A stretch of DNA of 34,885 nt from Spirochaetia bacterium. Lineage in GTDB: Bacteria > Spirochaetota > Spirochaetia > B11-G9. The notes beneath the pieces are model-generated. The model did no database searches. It was not told the DNA's origin and saw nothing but the letters and a program-made list of their open reading frames with translations. The stretch covers positions 1 to 34,885 of the forward strand of contig JAQIBN010000163.1 in NCBI GenBank assembly GCA_027859095.1, in the 5' to 3' direction. Each line of letters opens with the position of its first letter. Within the stretch, counting starts at the first letter, position 1. The translations under genes were made by a program, and so were the position numbers. Shown piece by piece: positions 7,106 to 16,668 of the stretch.

Positions 7106-9481
7106 TTAAGAAAGAAAAGAGTCTGGAAAGAGTGTTATTAGTGCTTCCTTTACAGAAGAGGCAAAAACAAAATTAATTTTACCTTTTACTTCTTTTGGAA
7201 GTTCTTCAATATCCTTCATATTCTCAGCAGGAAGAAGAACAGTTGTCATATTATTCCTATAAGCTGCAAGAACTTTCTCTTTTACACCACCAATTGCAAG
7301 AACCCTGCCTGTAAGAGTTATCTCGCCTGTCATTGCTGTATGCTCCAGGATAGGCTTTTTTGTCAGTGCAGATAACATGGCAGAACTAAGTGATATTCCA
7401 GCAGATGGGCCATCTTTTGGTATTGCACCGTGGGGTACATGAATGTGAATATCAATCTCTTTTTGAAAATCTGCATCAATACCGAATTCTTCATTATGGG
7501 CTCTTATGAAAGATAAACCAATTTGAGCACTTTCTTTCATTACATCACCAAGGCTTCCTGTCAGTATCAATTTTCCCGAACCTTTTAAAAGTGCTACTTC
7601 CACTGGAAGCAGTCTCCCTCCCATCTCAGTCCATGCAAGGCCATGTGCAAGACCAGGTCTGGGCTTATTGTAGACAAGGTCTCCATTGAATTTTTCATTA
7701 CCAATAAATGTGTGAAGATTTTTTGTAGAGATTGTAGCTTTAAACTCTTTTTTCCCTTCATCTGAAGCAGAATTAGTATAACCCTCTGTTACTGCCTTTC
7801 TTGCAATTTTTCGAACTACAGCTCCAATTTCCCGTTCAAGGTTTCTTACACCCGATTCCATTGTATAATTTCGAATAATATCTAAAATGGCAGTTTTTTG
7901 GAATTTAATAGTTGCCCAATCAAGTCCATTTTCTTTGATTTGTTTTGGTATTATAAAAGAAGATGCTATTTTTTCTTTTTCCAAATCTGTATAGCCTGGA
8001 GTTTCGATAACTTCCATTCTGTCCCTTAAGGGGAGTGGTATTGAAGAGACAGAATTTGCAGTAGTTATAAACATTACTTTTGAGAGATCGTAGGGAAGTT
8101 CCAGATAATGGTCAACAAAAGTAGAGTTTTGTTCAGGATCAAGTACTTCAAGCAGAGCTGATGATGGATCACCCTTAAAGTCAGAATTCATTTTATCAAT
8201 TTCATCAAGGAGAAATACCGGGTTGGTTGTTCCCGCTTTTTTAAGAGATTGAAGAATCTTTCCAGGAAGAGCTCCTACATAAGTTTTACGATGGCCTCTA
8301 ATTTCAGCTTCATCTCTTACTCCACCCAGTGATATTCTAATAAATTCTCTGTTTAAAGCTCTTGCAACTGAACGTCCCAAAGAAGTTTTACCTGTTCCCG
8401 GAGGGCCTACAAAGCAGAGTATTGGACCCTTCATGGATTCTTTAAGCTGATGAACTGCAATAAAATCAAGAACCCTTTCTTTTGGTTTGATCATATCAAA
8501 ATGGTCTTCATTAAGTATTTTTTCTGCAAGTTTTATATCATGATTATCTTTGCTCTGCGTACTCCATGGGAGATCAGCTATCCACTCGAGATAAGTTCTT
8601 AAAACTCCTGATTCAGGTGACATGGCCTGTAGTTTTTCAAGGCGCTTCAATTCTTTCTCTGATTTTTCCAAAACTTCCTGAGGAGGGTTTTTTAGCTGTA
8701 TTCTTTTGCGAAGATCTTCTGCTTCACTTTGGTCATCATCATTTTTACCTAATTCTTTATTTATTTGCCGAATCTGCTCGTTTAAAAAATATTCTTTCTG
8801 ATTTTTTTCAAGTTTTTTTTGAACTTTGGAATTGATTTTATTCTGTATAGAAAGAACTTCATTTTCTGCTTCCAGAATTATTGAAAGAGTTTCCAGGCTT
8901 TCCTCTATATCCTCAGTTTTTAATATCTCAATTTTTTTATCGGGTTTGATATTTACATTAGCAGTTATTAAATCTACCAGTTTTTCGGGATATTCTGCAT
9001 TTTCTATAGACTCAACAATATCTTTTGAGATTTTTTTTTGAAACTTGGTATATCTTAAAAAAGCCTGCCTTGATGTGAGCATTAATGCAGTTAATGTAGA
9101 ATTTGTTTCTCTATTTTCTGTTGGTAAATGAATGCTTACATGCATTGATTCTTTTCTTTTAATAAATCTTAGTATTTTACCTCTTCTTTGTCCTTCTGCA
9201 AGTATTCTGACTGTTCCATCAGGTAATTTTAACATTTGAAGTATTTTAGCTGTTACACCAGAGGTATATATATCATTTTCAGTGGGAGATTCTGTATTCG
9301 TTTTTTGACAGGCAAGGAAAACTATTCGATCCCTGGCCATAGCTTCTTCTATAGCCTTTATTGATGCAGGTCGACCTGCAAAAAAAGGAACTACCATATG
9401 AGGGAAAACAACAAGCTCCCTTAGTGGTACTAAAGGGAGCTCTAATTTGTTTGTTTTTCCCTGCATATTCTTTAAATTCAT
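7106..9481 (-). CDS. lon: ATP-dependent protease Lon
   Basis: A 791-residue cytosolic AAA+ serine protease that degrades misfolded and regulatory proteins. The N-terminal substrate-binding domain starts with [15 protein letters not shown]. The ATPase carries Walker [10 protein letters not shown] near residues 357-365 and Walker [10 protein letters not shown]. The protease domain holds the catalytic serine (S693) in KDGPSAGIS and the lysine in [10 protein letters not shown]. Length is normal for bacterial Lon (LonA). The start ATG overlaps the clpX stop by the ATGA arrangement, so it is translationally coupled. With tig, clpP and clpX it forms a protein quality-control operon. Confidence 0.97.
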   Translation of the reverse strand: MNLKNMQGKTNKLELPLVPLRELVVFPHMVVPFFAGRPASIKAIEEAMARDRIVFLACQKTNTESPTENDIYTSGVTAKILQMLKLPDGTVRILAEGQRRGKILRFIKRKESMHVSIHLPTENRETNSTLTALMLTSRQAFLRYTKFQKKISKDIVESIENAEYPEKLVDLITANVNIKPDKKIEILKTEDIEESLETLSIILEAENEVLSIQNKINSKVQKKLEKNQKEYFLNEQIRQINKELGKNDDDQSEAEDLRKRIQLKNPPQEVLEKSEKELKRLEKLQAMSPESGVLRTYLEWIADLPWSTQSKDNHDIKLAEKILNEDHFDMIKPKERVLDFIAVHQLKESMKGPILCFVGPPGTGKTSLGRSVARALNREFIRISLGGVRDEAEIRGHRKTYVGALPGKILQSLKKAGTTNPVFLLDEIDKMNSDFKGDPSSALLEVLDPEQNSTFVDHYLELPYDLSKVMFITTANSVSSIPLPLRDRMEVIETPGYTDLEKEKIASSFIIPKQIKENGLDWATIKFQKTAILDIIRNYTMESGVRNLEREIGAVVRKIARKAVTEGYTNSASDEGKKEFKATISTKNLHTFIGNEKFNGDLVYNKPRPGLAHGLAWTEMGGRLLPVEVALLKGSGKLILTGSLGDVMKESAQIGLSFIRAHNEEFGIDADFQKEIDIHIHVPHGAIPKDGPSAGISLSSAMLSALTKKPILEHTAMTGEITLTGRVLAIGGVKEKVLAAYRNNMTTVLLPAENMKDIEELPKEVKGKINFVFASSVKEALITLFPDSFLS

Positions 9482-10719
9482 GCAGTTTTTTTGATCATTA
9501 CAATATCAGGCCGTGCAGATTCCTCTATCACTTTTTGAGTAATATGAACTTCTTTTTCACCTTCAATAGATGGAATATCAAACATTACATCCAGCATTAC
9601 ATTTTCAACTATTGATCTTAATCCTCTTGCACCTGTCTTTCTGTCGACAGCCTGTTGAGCGATTGCAACTATAGCCTCATCTTCAAAAACCAAATCAACA
9701 TTATCCAGTTTTAGAGAACTTTGGTACTGACGGATTATAGAATTTTTAGGTTCGGTTATTATTCTTTTTAAATCATCAATTTTAAGCATTGAAAGGGTTA
9801 CATTTATAGGAAGTCTCCCAATAAACTCAGGAATTAACCCAAAATGTATAAGGTCATCAGGATGCATATGGGAATAAAGTTCTACAATATCCTTATCAGC
9901 TGCTAATTTTATATCAGCTCCAAAACCCATCGGATGCGAACTAATACGTTCTTCAATTACCTTATCAAGCCCAACAAATGCTCCTCCGCAAATAAACAGA
10001 ATATTGCTTGTATCAATTTTAAGCATATCCTGATTAGGGTGTTTTCGTCCGCCCTGGGGTGGAACAGAAGCGATTGTACCTTCTATGATTTTTAAAAGGG
10101 CTTGCTGTACACCTTCACCGGAAACATCACGGGTTATGGAGACATTTTCACTTTTTCGAGCAATTTTATCAATTTCATCGATATAGATAATACCTCTTTC
10201 AGCAGCAGCTATATTATTTCCAGCATCCTGAATAAGTTTAAGAAGAATATTTTCAACATCTTCTCCAACATATCCAGCTTCTGTAAGGGTAGTAGCATCT
10301 GCAATTGCAAATGGAACTTTCAGCTTTCTTGCAAGTGTTTTTGCAAGGAGAGTCTTTCCTGTTCCAGTAGGTCCTGTCAAAAGGACATTTGCTTTTTCAA
10401 TTTCTACATCATCAGTAATTTTTTCTTTTTGACTTATTCTTTTATAATGATTATAAACGGCTACGGATAGAACTTTTTTTGCTGAAGTTTGTCCAATTAC
10501 ATAATCATCAAGATAGTTTTTTATTTCCATTGGTGTTGGCACTTCATCCATAAGTTCAGAAGTAACCATATCGTTTTCTTCATCAAGGATTCTTTTGCAG
10601 ACATCTATGCATTCATCACAGATAAAAACTCCAGGGCCGGCAATTAATCTTCTTGCGGTATCTGCATTTTTACCACAAAATGAACAAACTTTCATTCCTT
10701 CACCTTTATTTTTTGCCAT
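9478..10719 (-). CDS. clpX: ClpX, ATPase subunit of the ClpXP protease
   Basis: A 413-residue AAA+ unfoldase that feeds tagged substrates into ClpP. The N-terminal zinc-binding domain has two C-x2-C pairs (CSFCG and CDECID). Walker A is GPTGTGKT near residue 116, Walker B is IYIDEIDKI, and the C-terminal part has RPDIVM. Overlaps at both ends are short: 14 bases with clpP upstream and 4 bases (ATGA) with lon downstream. This tight packing implies one mRNA. All key motifs are present. Confidence 0.97.
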   Translation of the reverse strand: MAKNKGEGMKVCSFCGKNADTARRLIAGPGVFICDECIDVCKRILDEENDMVTSELMDEVPTPMEIKNYLDDYVIGQTSAKKVLSVAVYNHYKRISQKEKITDDVEIEKANVLLTGPTGTGKTLLAKTLARKLKVPFAIADATTLTEAGYVGEDVENILLKLIQDAGNNIAAAERGIIYIDEIDKIARKSENVSITRDVSGEGVQQALLKIIEGTIASVPPQGGRKHPNQDMLKIDTSNILFICGGAFVGLDKVIEERISSHPMGFGADIKLAADKDIVELYSHMHPDDLIHFGLIPEFIGRLPINVTLSMLKIDDLKRIITEPKNSIIRQYQSSLKLDNVDLVFEDEAIVAIAQQAVDRKTGARGLRSIVENVMLDVMFDIPSIEGEKEVHITQKVIEESARPDIVMIKKTA

Positions 10720-11317
10720 CTTTTCCTCTTATTAGAATATTGTCGATAAGACCGTAATTCAAGGCTTCGTCAGCTGACATAAAATTGTCACGTTCAAGAT
10801 CAGATGCAATATCTTCCTCTTTTTTTCCTGTGTGATTAGCAAAATATTTTATTAGAAGCTGTTTAAGTCTAACTATCTCTTTCGCATGTATACCAATATC
10901 TCTTGCCTGTCCCTGGGCGCCACCCCATGGTTGATGTAAGAGTATTCGGGCTGATGGTAGAGCCATTCTTTTCCCAGGAGTACCACATGTAAGAAGAATG
11001 GCACCCATAGATGAAGCCTGACCCATTGCAATAGTTTGTACATCAGGTTTTATATATTGAATTGTATCGTATACAGCAAGACCTGCTGTAACACTTCCTC
11101 CAGGAGAATTTATGTATATGCTAATATCTCGTTCCGGATCCTGAGATTCGAGAAAAAGAAGCTGAGCTACTACAAGATCTGCTGTAAGGTCATTTATCTC
11201 ACCATCAATGAAAATTATTCTATCTTTTAAAAGCCTGGAATATATATCATATGATCTTTCACCAATACCGGTTCTTTCAACAACCATAGGTACTAATGTG
11301 TTCATCTGTTCGTTCAT
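10706..11317 (-). CDS. clpP: ClpP, ATP-dependent Clp protease proteolytic subunit
   Basis: A 203-residue serine peptidase that forms the tetradecameric chamber of ClpXP. The catalytic serine lies in GQASSMGA and the histidine in LLHQPWGG, as in the family. Length is normal. It lies 21 bases after tig and overlaps clpX by 14 bases, in the common tig-clpP-clpX order. No propeptide is obvious beyond the first residues. Confidence 0.97.
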   Translation of the reverse strand: MNEQMNTLVPMVVERTGIGERSYDIYSRLLKDRIIFIDGEINDLTADLVVAQLLFLESQDPERDISIYINSPGGSVTAGLAVYDTIQYIKPDVQTIAMGQASSMGAILLTCGTPGKRMALPSARILLHQPWGGAQGQARDIGIHAKEIVRLKQLLIKYFANHTGKKEEDIASDLERDNFMSADEALNYGLIDNILIRGKDGKK

Positions 11318-11338
11318 AACGTATCCTTATATATCAAT

Positions 11339-12694
11339 TTAAAAGTTATTTTCCAGTAAATCAAGATAATCTACTTTTTTTCCTTTAGTAATTGTGTTTT
11401 TACTAATTAGAAAATCAATGAACTTTTTATTTTTAACATCATTTTCAATGTGTGCTGTATAATTATTTTTCTCGATCAGTTCTTTAAACTCTTCCAATTT
11501 TTGTCCGGAATCTATGGCCTGAGTTTTTATTTCTTCATTGACTTCTTCTTCAGTTGCTTCAATTTTTTCTTCTTCAATAAGTTTTGCCAATAAAAGCTGT
11601 ACTTTTAAAGATTTTGTGGAATTGGGTCTCCATTCTTCAAGTAGGAGTTCTTTAGTTTTTCCCTGCATTTCCAGAATCTGGAGAAGTTGAGTTTCATCCA
11701 TTCTGGACTGAACCATAAAGTTTTGCCAGGAATTATCCATTTCAGCTTTAAGCATTGATTCCGGTACTGGAATTTCTGAGGTATCAATTATTTTATCCAT
11801 AACTCTTTCAAATTGAAGTTCTTTAAGTTTTTTATCTAAAGTTACTTTCATCTTATTTTTTATATCTGCTCTTAAATCTTTAAGAGTTTTATATTTTTCA
11901 GATATATCTTGCGCTAATTCATCATCAAGCTCCGGAAGTTCATTTACCTTTATTGTAGTAACTTTTACTTTTATTTTGACTTTTTTACCTGCAAGATCTT
12001 TGTTATCAAAATCTTCCGGGAAATCTTTATCAAGGATTTTTTCTTCATCCTTCTTCATTCCCAGAATATCATCATCCAGTTTATAGATATTGTACCCTGT
12101 TCCTACAGTAAAGACAAAATCTTCTCTGGCAGTCCCTTCAATTTCTTTCCCATTTTCATCCAATTCAACATAGTTAATAGTTACAATGTCGTCTTTAACA
12201 ATATTCCCTTCAGTTTTTTCAATAACTACAGCGTTTTGTTCCCGTAATTTCTCTATTTCCCTATCCTCGTCCTTCTTTAATACTTTTGCATCAGGAGATT
12301 CAATTTTAATATCTTTGTAAGTTCCAAGCTTAATAGTTGGGAAAACATCATAAACAACAGTATATCTATAATCTTCATCAAAATTTACCAGTTCAGAACC
12401 TTCCTGCAGAGCAGGGACAGAGTAGGGTAGTGGTTTTTCATCAATCTCATCAAAGACAACTTTAAGGCTCTCTTCAACAATATTCATTGCTGCTTCTTCT
12501 TTAATACCTTCACCATACTTCTGTTCAAGGATATGTGCCGGAGCTTTTCCTTTCCGAAAACCTTTAATCTGTATTTTCTTACTATAGTCGTTTAGAAGCT
12601 TGGTATAAGCTTCTTTTATAGAATCTTTTTTTATTGTGACTGTTAGTTCGACTGAAGAATTGTCCTTTGCCGTTACTTCTTTACTGGCGATCAT
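11339..12694 (-). CDS. tig: Trigger factor (ribosome-associated chaperone)
   Basis: A 451-residue chaperone that binds the ribosome exit tunnel and has peptidyl-prolyl isomerase activity. The ribosome-docking signature GFRKGKAP is near residue 45. The central FKBP-like domain spans roughly residues 150-240 (from DIVTINYVELD to the DFPEDF block), and the C-terminal arms are long charged helices. It is first in the tig-clpP-clpX-lon operon, so a promoter should lie in the 12695-12760 stretch. An inverted repeat with a 5-nt loop at 12721-12739 lies in this upstream zone and could be an operator. It does not match the CIRCE element of HrcA. Confidence 0.96.
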   Translation of the reverse strand: MIASKEVTAKDNSSVELTVTIKKDSIKEAYTKLLNDYSKKIQIKGFRKGKAPAHILEQKYGEGIKEEAAMNIVEESLKVVFDEIDEKPLPYSVPALQEGSELVNFDEDYRYTVVYDVFPTIKLGTYKDIKIESPDAKVLKKDEDREIEKLREQNAVVIEKTEGNIVKDDIVTINYVELDENGKEIEGTAREDFVFTVGTGYNIYKLDDDILGMKKDEEKILDKDFPEDFDNKDLAGKKVKIKVKVTTIKVNELPELDDELAQDISEKYKTLKDLRADIKNKMKVTLDKKLKELQFERVMDKIIDTSEIPVPESMLKAEMDNSWQNFMVQSRMDETQLLQILEMQGKTKELLLEEWRPNSTKSLKVQLLLAKLIEEEKIEATEEEVNEEIKTQAIDSGQKLEEFKELIEKNNYTAHIENDVKNKKFIDFLISKNTITKGKKVDYLDLLENNF

Positions 12695-12720
12695 TTAATA
12701 CCTCTTTTTGTTCCCGTAAG

Positions 12721-12739
12721 TAGTATGAAAAACATACTA
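12721..12739. promoter_or_regulatory. Inverted repeat upstream of tig
   Basis: A perfect 7-bp inverted repeat (12721-12727 with 12733-12739, loop of five A) lies 27 bases before the tig start. Its place fits an operator or leader hairpin for the clp-lon operon. No known regulator motif is recognised. Confidence 0.4.
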
Positions 12740-12799
12740 TACTAGATTATTTTTATATCTTAAACCTTAAGACAGGCGATATTTCAAAAATTGACTGTA

Positions 12800-12883
12800 G
12801 AGCCGCTATCAAAACTATACTTGATTACCTGAAAAGGTATTCTAAGCGGCTCAAAATGCAGGAAATTGCGTAGCAATTTCCTC
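12800..12883. repeat. Hairpin-rich intergenic spacer
   Basis: The tig-to-tRNA spacer (12695-12969) has no credible gene. It contains an outer 8-bp inverted repeat (12800-12807 with 12845-12852) enclosing a small GAAA-capped stem (12826-12839), followed at once by a perfect 10-bp hairpin with a 3-nt loop (12860-12882). The stacked hairpins look like a REP-type extragenic repeat or a structured RNA; neither can be settled by eye. Confidence 0.5.
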
Positions 12884-12915
12884 TGTAATGTACTACTGAA
12901 TATGCCTTTGGGCAA

Positions 12916-12944
12916 TAAAAAAGCGATCTAGTGTTTAGATCGCT
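12916..12944 (-). terminator. Rho-independent terminator of the five-tRNA operon
   Basis: A perfect 9-bp stem (12922-12930 with 12936-12944, 5-nt loop) is followed on the minus strand by six T (12921-12916). It lies 26 bases after the tRNA-Gly 3' end. Confidence 0.85.
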
Positions 12945-12969
12945 CTTTAAAAAATTACAGTTTACAAAG

Positions 12970-13041
12970 AGCGAGAGAAGGGAATTGAACCCTCGACATC
13001 CACCTTGGCAAGGTGGAGCTCTACCGCTGAGCTACTCTCGC
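12970..13041 (-). tRNA. tRNA-Gly(GCC)
   Basis: A 72-nt tRNA with fully paired acceptor (13035-13041 with 12971-12977), anticodon GCC in the TTGCCAA loop and a GGTTCAATTC T-arm. No CCA is encoded. It is the last gene of the tRNA operon. Confidence 0.95.
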
Positions 13042-13067
13042 ATTCTCATTTTACTTTTTATAATCTA

Positions 13068-13149
13068 TGCGAGAGAAGGGACTTGAACCCTTACACCTTA
13101 CGGCACTAGATCCTAAATCTAGCGTGTCTGCCAATTTCACCACTCTCGC
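13068..13149 (-). tRNA. tRNA-Leu(UAG)
   Basis: An 82-nt class II tRNA. The anticodon stem CTAGA/TCTAG encloses TTTAGGA, giving anticodon UAG (codon CUA and family). The acceptor (13143-13149 with 13069-13075) is fully paired, and a long variable arm is present. It complements the GAG isoacceptor at 1388. Confidence 0.94.
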
Positions 13150-13170
13150 TTGAAAAACTGTGAAAAAATA

Positions 13171-13243
13171 TGAGCCGTGAAGGAGTCGAACCTTCGACCC
13201 ACAGATTAAGAGTCTGTTGCTCTACCAGCTGAGCTAACGGCGC
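13171..13243 (-). tRNA. tRNA-Lys(CUU)
   Basis: A 73-nt tRNA. Anticodon stem ACAGA/TCTGT encloses CTCTTAA, so the anticodon is CUU (codon AAG). The acceptor shows one C-U mismatch at the second pair (position 2 against 71); the rest pairs normally. Confidence 0.9.
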
Positions 13244-13301
13244 TCTCATATTAATTCATACTTTTAGTCTATTTATTATATTACTATAGTAAAAAGACTA
13301 A

Positions 13302-13375
<74 letters not shown>

Positions 13376-13403
13376 ACGCAATCCAATATATTAAAAATTG
13401 GAG

Positions 13404-13477
13404 GGTGGATAACGGGACTTGAACCCGCAACATCCAGAACCACAATCTGGTGCTCTACCAATTGAACTATATCCACC
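13404..13477 (-). tRNA. tRNA-His(GUG)
   Basis: A 74-nt tRNA including an encoded G at position -1 (13477) opposite discriminator C (13404), the identity pair for histidyl-tRNA synthetase. The anticodon GTG lies in loop TTGTGGT. It is first in the five-tRNA operon. Confidence 0.93.
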
Positions 13478-13493
13478 ATGTCGGCGTCCAGCT

Positions 13494-13522
13494 AATATGT
13501 CTATTTTTTGGGTTTTTGTCAA
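13494..13522 (-). promoter_or_regulatory. Promoter of the five-tRNA operon
   Basis: Minus strand: TTGACA (13517-13522), 17-base spacer, CATATT (13494-13499), ending 16 bases upstream of tRNA-His. It has a consensus -35 and lies back to back with the promoter of the GGDEF gene. Confidence 0.65.
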
Positions 13523-13539
13523 GCTATGCAAATTACTTC

Positions 13540-13569
13540 TTGACATATGAATAGTAATCAATTTATTAT
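13540..13569 (+). promoter_or_regulatory. Promoter of the GGDEF regulator
   Basis: TTGACA (13540-13545) and TATTAT (13564-13569) with an 18-base spacer, about 25 bases before the start codon. Divergent from the tRNA promoter. Confidence 0.6.
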
Positions 13570-13594
13570 TTAGTTATTAGAAACGGAGGATGGA

Positions 13595-15283
13595 TTGAGT
13601 AATCTATCAGAAGGTATAAAAGTAAAATTAGCTGCTATGACAGATGACTATATAAAGCAGCTTCCAGCACGGTTCGATGAAGTCTCCAGAGAGGCCAGGA
13701 AAGCCAGGATTAAAGAGAGTCTGGAACTTTTAACAATTCTAAAAGGTTCTCTTCATAAACTGGCTGGATCAGGGGCTACTTTTGGCCTTGAAGAACTGTC
13801 ACGTAAATCAAAAGAACTGGAAGACTTTCTAAATTGTTTCATAAATGAAAATCCTGATTTTAGTTCATTTAATTGGCCTGATTTTGATCGATATTTATCT
13901 GAAATTGAAAGAATTTGCAAACCAAAAGAAAATATTGGAGAATTAGAAGAACTTGAAGAGTTGCCTGAAATGTTGATTTCAGGAATTAAAAATAATAATA
14001 TCGATCTTGATTCTAATCGTCACGATAGAAATGTTCTTATTTATTTGGCAAATGAAGAAGATTTAGTCCTGGCAGAGATTGCCGATCAAATGGAGATATT
14101 TGGATTTCAGATTAAAGCCTTATACAATCTTCCAGATGTAGAAAAATTTCTAAAAGAGGACAATTGCAGGCTTATAATTGTTAATACAGAGTTTATTGAA
14201 AGTGATCCCTCCTTTGGGCAAAAACTTCTTCAAATAAAAAAAATATATTCTAATTTTCTCTCTTATATTTTTGTTGCGAATCGTGATGATTTTGATTTAA
14301 GGTTAAAAACTGTTAAGTCAGGTGGAGATGCTTTTTTTGTTATGCCCATTGATACGGGAATTCTGGTAGATAAAATTGATAAACTTACTTCAAGAACAAA
14401 TCATCCTCCTTATCATGTACTTTTAATTGATGATGATCCTGAACAAATTGCATATTATGCTCTCGTATTGCAGCAGGCGGGGATGATTACATCTGTAGCC
14501 TCTGATCCAAAGAGGGTTATAGAGGTTCTTGTCGAATCTAAACCAGAAATAATTATATTGGACATGTATATGCCTGTTTGTGATGGTATTGAACTCGCAT
14601 CAATCATCAGACAGCATGAATCCTTTCTTACTATCCCAATTATTTTTCTCTCTGCAGAGCAGTCTGAAGAAAAACAACTGGAAGCTATGAGATCGGGTGC
14701 TGATGATTTTCTTACAAAGCCAATTAGACCTGACAATTTAATTATTCGTATAAATGCAAAGGCTGCCAGAAACAGGAATCTGCGTTTTCTCATGGAAAGA
14801 GATTCTCTTACTGGATTATTGAATCATGCTAATTTAAAAGAACGAATATCTGTAGAGATGATGCGTGTAAAAAGAAGTGGTGGAAATTTATGTTATGCCA
14901 TGATAGATGTTGATCATTTTAAGAATGTGAATGACACTTATGGACATCTTGCAGGTGATCATGTCCTAAAAAGTCTTTCACGGATGCTCCAGGACCGATT
15001 AAGAAGAACAGATGTTATTGGACGTTATGGTGGGGAAGAGTTTGGGGTCATACTTATAAATACTGATTCTGAAAATGCATTCAGAGTAATGGAAGAGGTT
15101 AGGAAAAATTTTGCTTTGGTAAAACACAAATCTGATGAAGATGAGTTTTATATCACATTTTCGTGTGGTATTGCCTCTTTTGTAGAATGTGAAACTTCAT
15201 CCGAACTTAATGATGCTGCTGATAAAGCAATGTATGAAGCAAAAACATCAGGACGTAATAGAACTATAATTCATAAAAAATAG
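13595..15283 (+). CDS. Hpt-REC-REC-GGDEF diguanylate cyclase response regulator
   Basis: A 562-residue cytosolic signalling protein. Residues 1-110 form an Hpt-like helical domain with the phosphorylatable histidine H54 in SLHKLAGSGATFG. Residues 147-265 fold like a receiver but lack the acceptor aspartate (N197 in the expected place). Residues 273-390 are a complete receiver with acidic pocket DDD (280-281), acceptor D323 in ILDMYMP and K375. Residues 400-562 are a GGDEF domain with GGEEF at 479-483 and an RxxD inhibitory site at 470-473, so it should make c-di-GMP with product inhibition. The start is TTG at 13595, five bases after GGAGG; the ATG at 13590 is closed by a stop at once. The layout resembles PleD with an added Hpt domain. 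The partner kinase is not in the window. Confidence 0.92.
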   Translation: MSNLSEGIKVKLAAMTDDYIKQLPARFDEVSREARKARIKESLELLTILKGSLHKLAGSGATFGLEELSRKSKELEDFLNCFINENPDFSSFNWPDFDRYLSEIERICKPKENIGELEELEELPEMLISGIKNNNIDLDSNRHDRNVLIYLANEEDLVLAEIADQMEIFGFQIKALYNLPDVEKFLKEDNCRLIIVNTEFIESDPSFGQKLLQIKKIYSNFLSYIFVANRDDFDLRLKTVKSGGDAFFVMPIDTGILVDKIDKLTSRTNHPPYHVLLIDDDPEQIAYYALVLQQAGMITSVASDPKRVIEVLVESKPEIIILDMYMPVCDGIELASIIRQHESFLTIPIIFLSAEQSEEKQLEAMRSGADDFLTKPIRPDNLIIRINAKAARNRNLRFLMERDSLTGLLNHANLKERISVEMMRVKRSGGNLCYAMIDVDHFKNVNDTYGHLAGDHVLKSLSRMLQDRLRRTDVIGRYGGEEFGVILINTDSENAFRVMEEVRKNFALVKHKSDEDEFYITFSCGIASFVECETSSELNDAADKAMYEAKTSGRNRTIIHKK

Positions 15284-15284
15284 C

Positions 15285-15800
15285 TTAAGATAAATTTAAC
15301 TTTGATTTCCAGATAGTTTCCCAATGTATCTTTTCCCACCAATTTGTATTGCCAGTGGTAATTTTTACAAGTTCTAGACTATTCTTTTTCCATTTTAAGT
15401 TTATTTTGTTTTCATGTTCAAGGTATTTAATTATTTCTTTTTTATTCGATTTTTTTTCAAATGTTCCCAGATAGAATCCTTCAAGAGTAGTAAATAATCC
15501 TGAAATTATATTTTCTGACATTCTGTTATCTAGTTTATTTATAGAATCTATATTATTAATTTTCAGAAAAATATCGTTGCCAACTACATGGAACAATGTT
15601 GTGCTATTTAAGTCTTTAGTAAGTGTTACTTTCTGAAATTGATCCTTTTTTATAATTTTGTTAATAAAAGCTACTGGAATTATTTCCGGTAAGCTTCTGG
15701 ATGAAATTAAGCCAAATTCTTTAAAAAGAGATGTTCTTATTTGTCTAATTTGTAAAGTTATATCTTCTGAAGGTATAATTGCAATTAAATAATGTACCAT
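15285..15800 (-). CDS. Protein of unknown function (possible degenerate 2H-type fold)
   Basis: A 171-residue protein without signal peptide or membrane segments. The N-terminus (VHYLIAIIPSED) and a late EGFYLGTFEK strand recall the shape of 2'-5' RNA ligase-like 2H phosphoesterases. The two H-x-T/S motifs that define that family are not visible, so this is weak. It converges on the GGDEF gene with only one base between their ends, and diverges from the gene at 15898. Codon use is AT-rich like its neighbours. Function unknown. Confidence 0.6.
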   Translation of the reverse strand: MVHYLIAIIPSEDITLQIRQIRTSLFKEFGLISSRSLPEIIPVAFINKIIKKDQFQKVTLTKDLNSTTLFHVVGNDIFLKINNIDSINKLDNRMSENIISGLFTTLEGFYLGTFEKKSNKKEIIKYLEHENKINLKWKKNSLELVKITTGNTNWWEKIHWETIWKSKLNLS

Positions 15801-15897
15801 AAACTAAAAATGCCATTAATAGTCCTTTTGATAAAGACCTTTTTTATTGAAGTTTGTTTATTGGCATGATAGTCTTTTGTAAGGAGAGACTTTAAGT

Positions 15898-16668
15898 ATG
15901 AGAAGAAAAGTTGAGCGAATTTCTATGGCACTTGTGGAAATTATAAAAACTATTCCGGAAGTGGATAGTATTTTATTAAACGAATCTGCAGAAACAGATA
16001 TTGTTAATCCCTATTTTTTTCTTAGTCTTGATGTCTACTGCAGGGGTTCGTTTCCAGGTGTAAATAAGAGAAGGACGCTCTTTGAAAATGCAGGTGCTTT
16101 CGAATCCTCCCATGTAAATGTAAAAGATCGTTTTTTTATGGAAGATATTCCAGTTAGAATTGAATATAAAAAGAAAGATAGGATTGATACTATTATAAAT
16201 GATAATGAAGGGAATCTCTGGGCCTTTCATGATAATGGTACATATATGTTTTATAGGCTTCAAAATGGCCTTATTATGTATCAACAGAGTGATTGGATAG
16301 ATACTGTGCGCAAAAAAATTAGTTATCTACCTGAAACCTTTTGGGCTGCGTTAAGAGAATCTTCTATGAGATCAATGGAACATTATCTTGTTGATCTTAG
16401 TTCTGCCGCTTTAAATTCTGACAATTTATTTTATATTGTATCTTTATCCGGATATTTAAAATATCTATGTAGCTTTATGTTTATTATAAATAGAAAATTT
16501 GAGCCTTCACGAAGACGACTTGCTGATCAGATTATGAAATTGGATATAATCCCGGAGAATTTTGCTGGTCGATTTGACTCATTAATAAGAGAAGATACTG
16601 AATTCCCACCATCCCGGAAAAGAGAGGTTGCAAAATTACTTACAAAAAGCCTTATCTATTTATTTTAA
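15898..16668 (+). CDS. Unknown protein, possibly nucleotidyltransferase-like
   Basis: A 256-residue cytosolic protein. The first 130 residues contain DSILLNES and a later FFLSLDVYCRGSFP strand, then FMEDIPVRIEY, a pattern reminiscent of the minimal nucleotidyltransferase fold with acidic residues on successive strands. The second half is helical and ends in a basic KREVAKLLTKSL tail. The call is low confidence. Its start ATG has AAGGAGAG about ten bases upstream. The 3' end overlaps the likely translation start of the following metallopeptidase gene, which suggests the pair are cotranscribed and coupled. Confidence 0.6.
   Translation: MRRKVERISMALVEIIKTIPEVDSILLNESAETDIVNPYFFLSLDVYCRGSFPGVNKRRTLFENAGAFESSHVNVKDRFFMEDIPVRIEYKKKDRIDTIINDNEGNLWAFHDNGTYMFYRLQNGLIMYQQSDWIDTVRKKISYLPETFWAALRESSMRSMEHYLVDLSSAALNSDNLFYIVSLSGYLKYLCSFMFIINRKFEPSRRRLADQIMKLDIIPENFAGRFDSLIREDTEFPPSRKREVAKLLTKSLIYLF

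Noticed and set aside
12721-12739. CIRCE element for HrcA upstream of tig
   Set aside because: The repeat lacks the TTAGCACTC and GAGTGCTAA arms and the 9-base spacer.
13590-13600. ATG at 13590 as start of the GGDEF gene
   Set aside because: It reaches a stop after one codon (ATG GAT TGA); TTG at 13595 opens the frame.
15285-15800. Active 2'-5' RNA ligase-type enzyme
   Set aside because: The two H-x-T/S motifs are not seen, so only a possible fold resemblance is kept.
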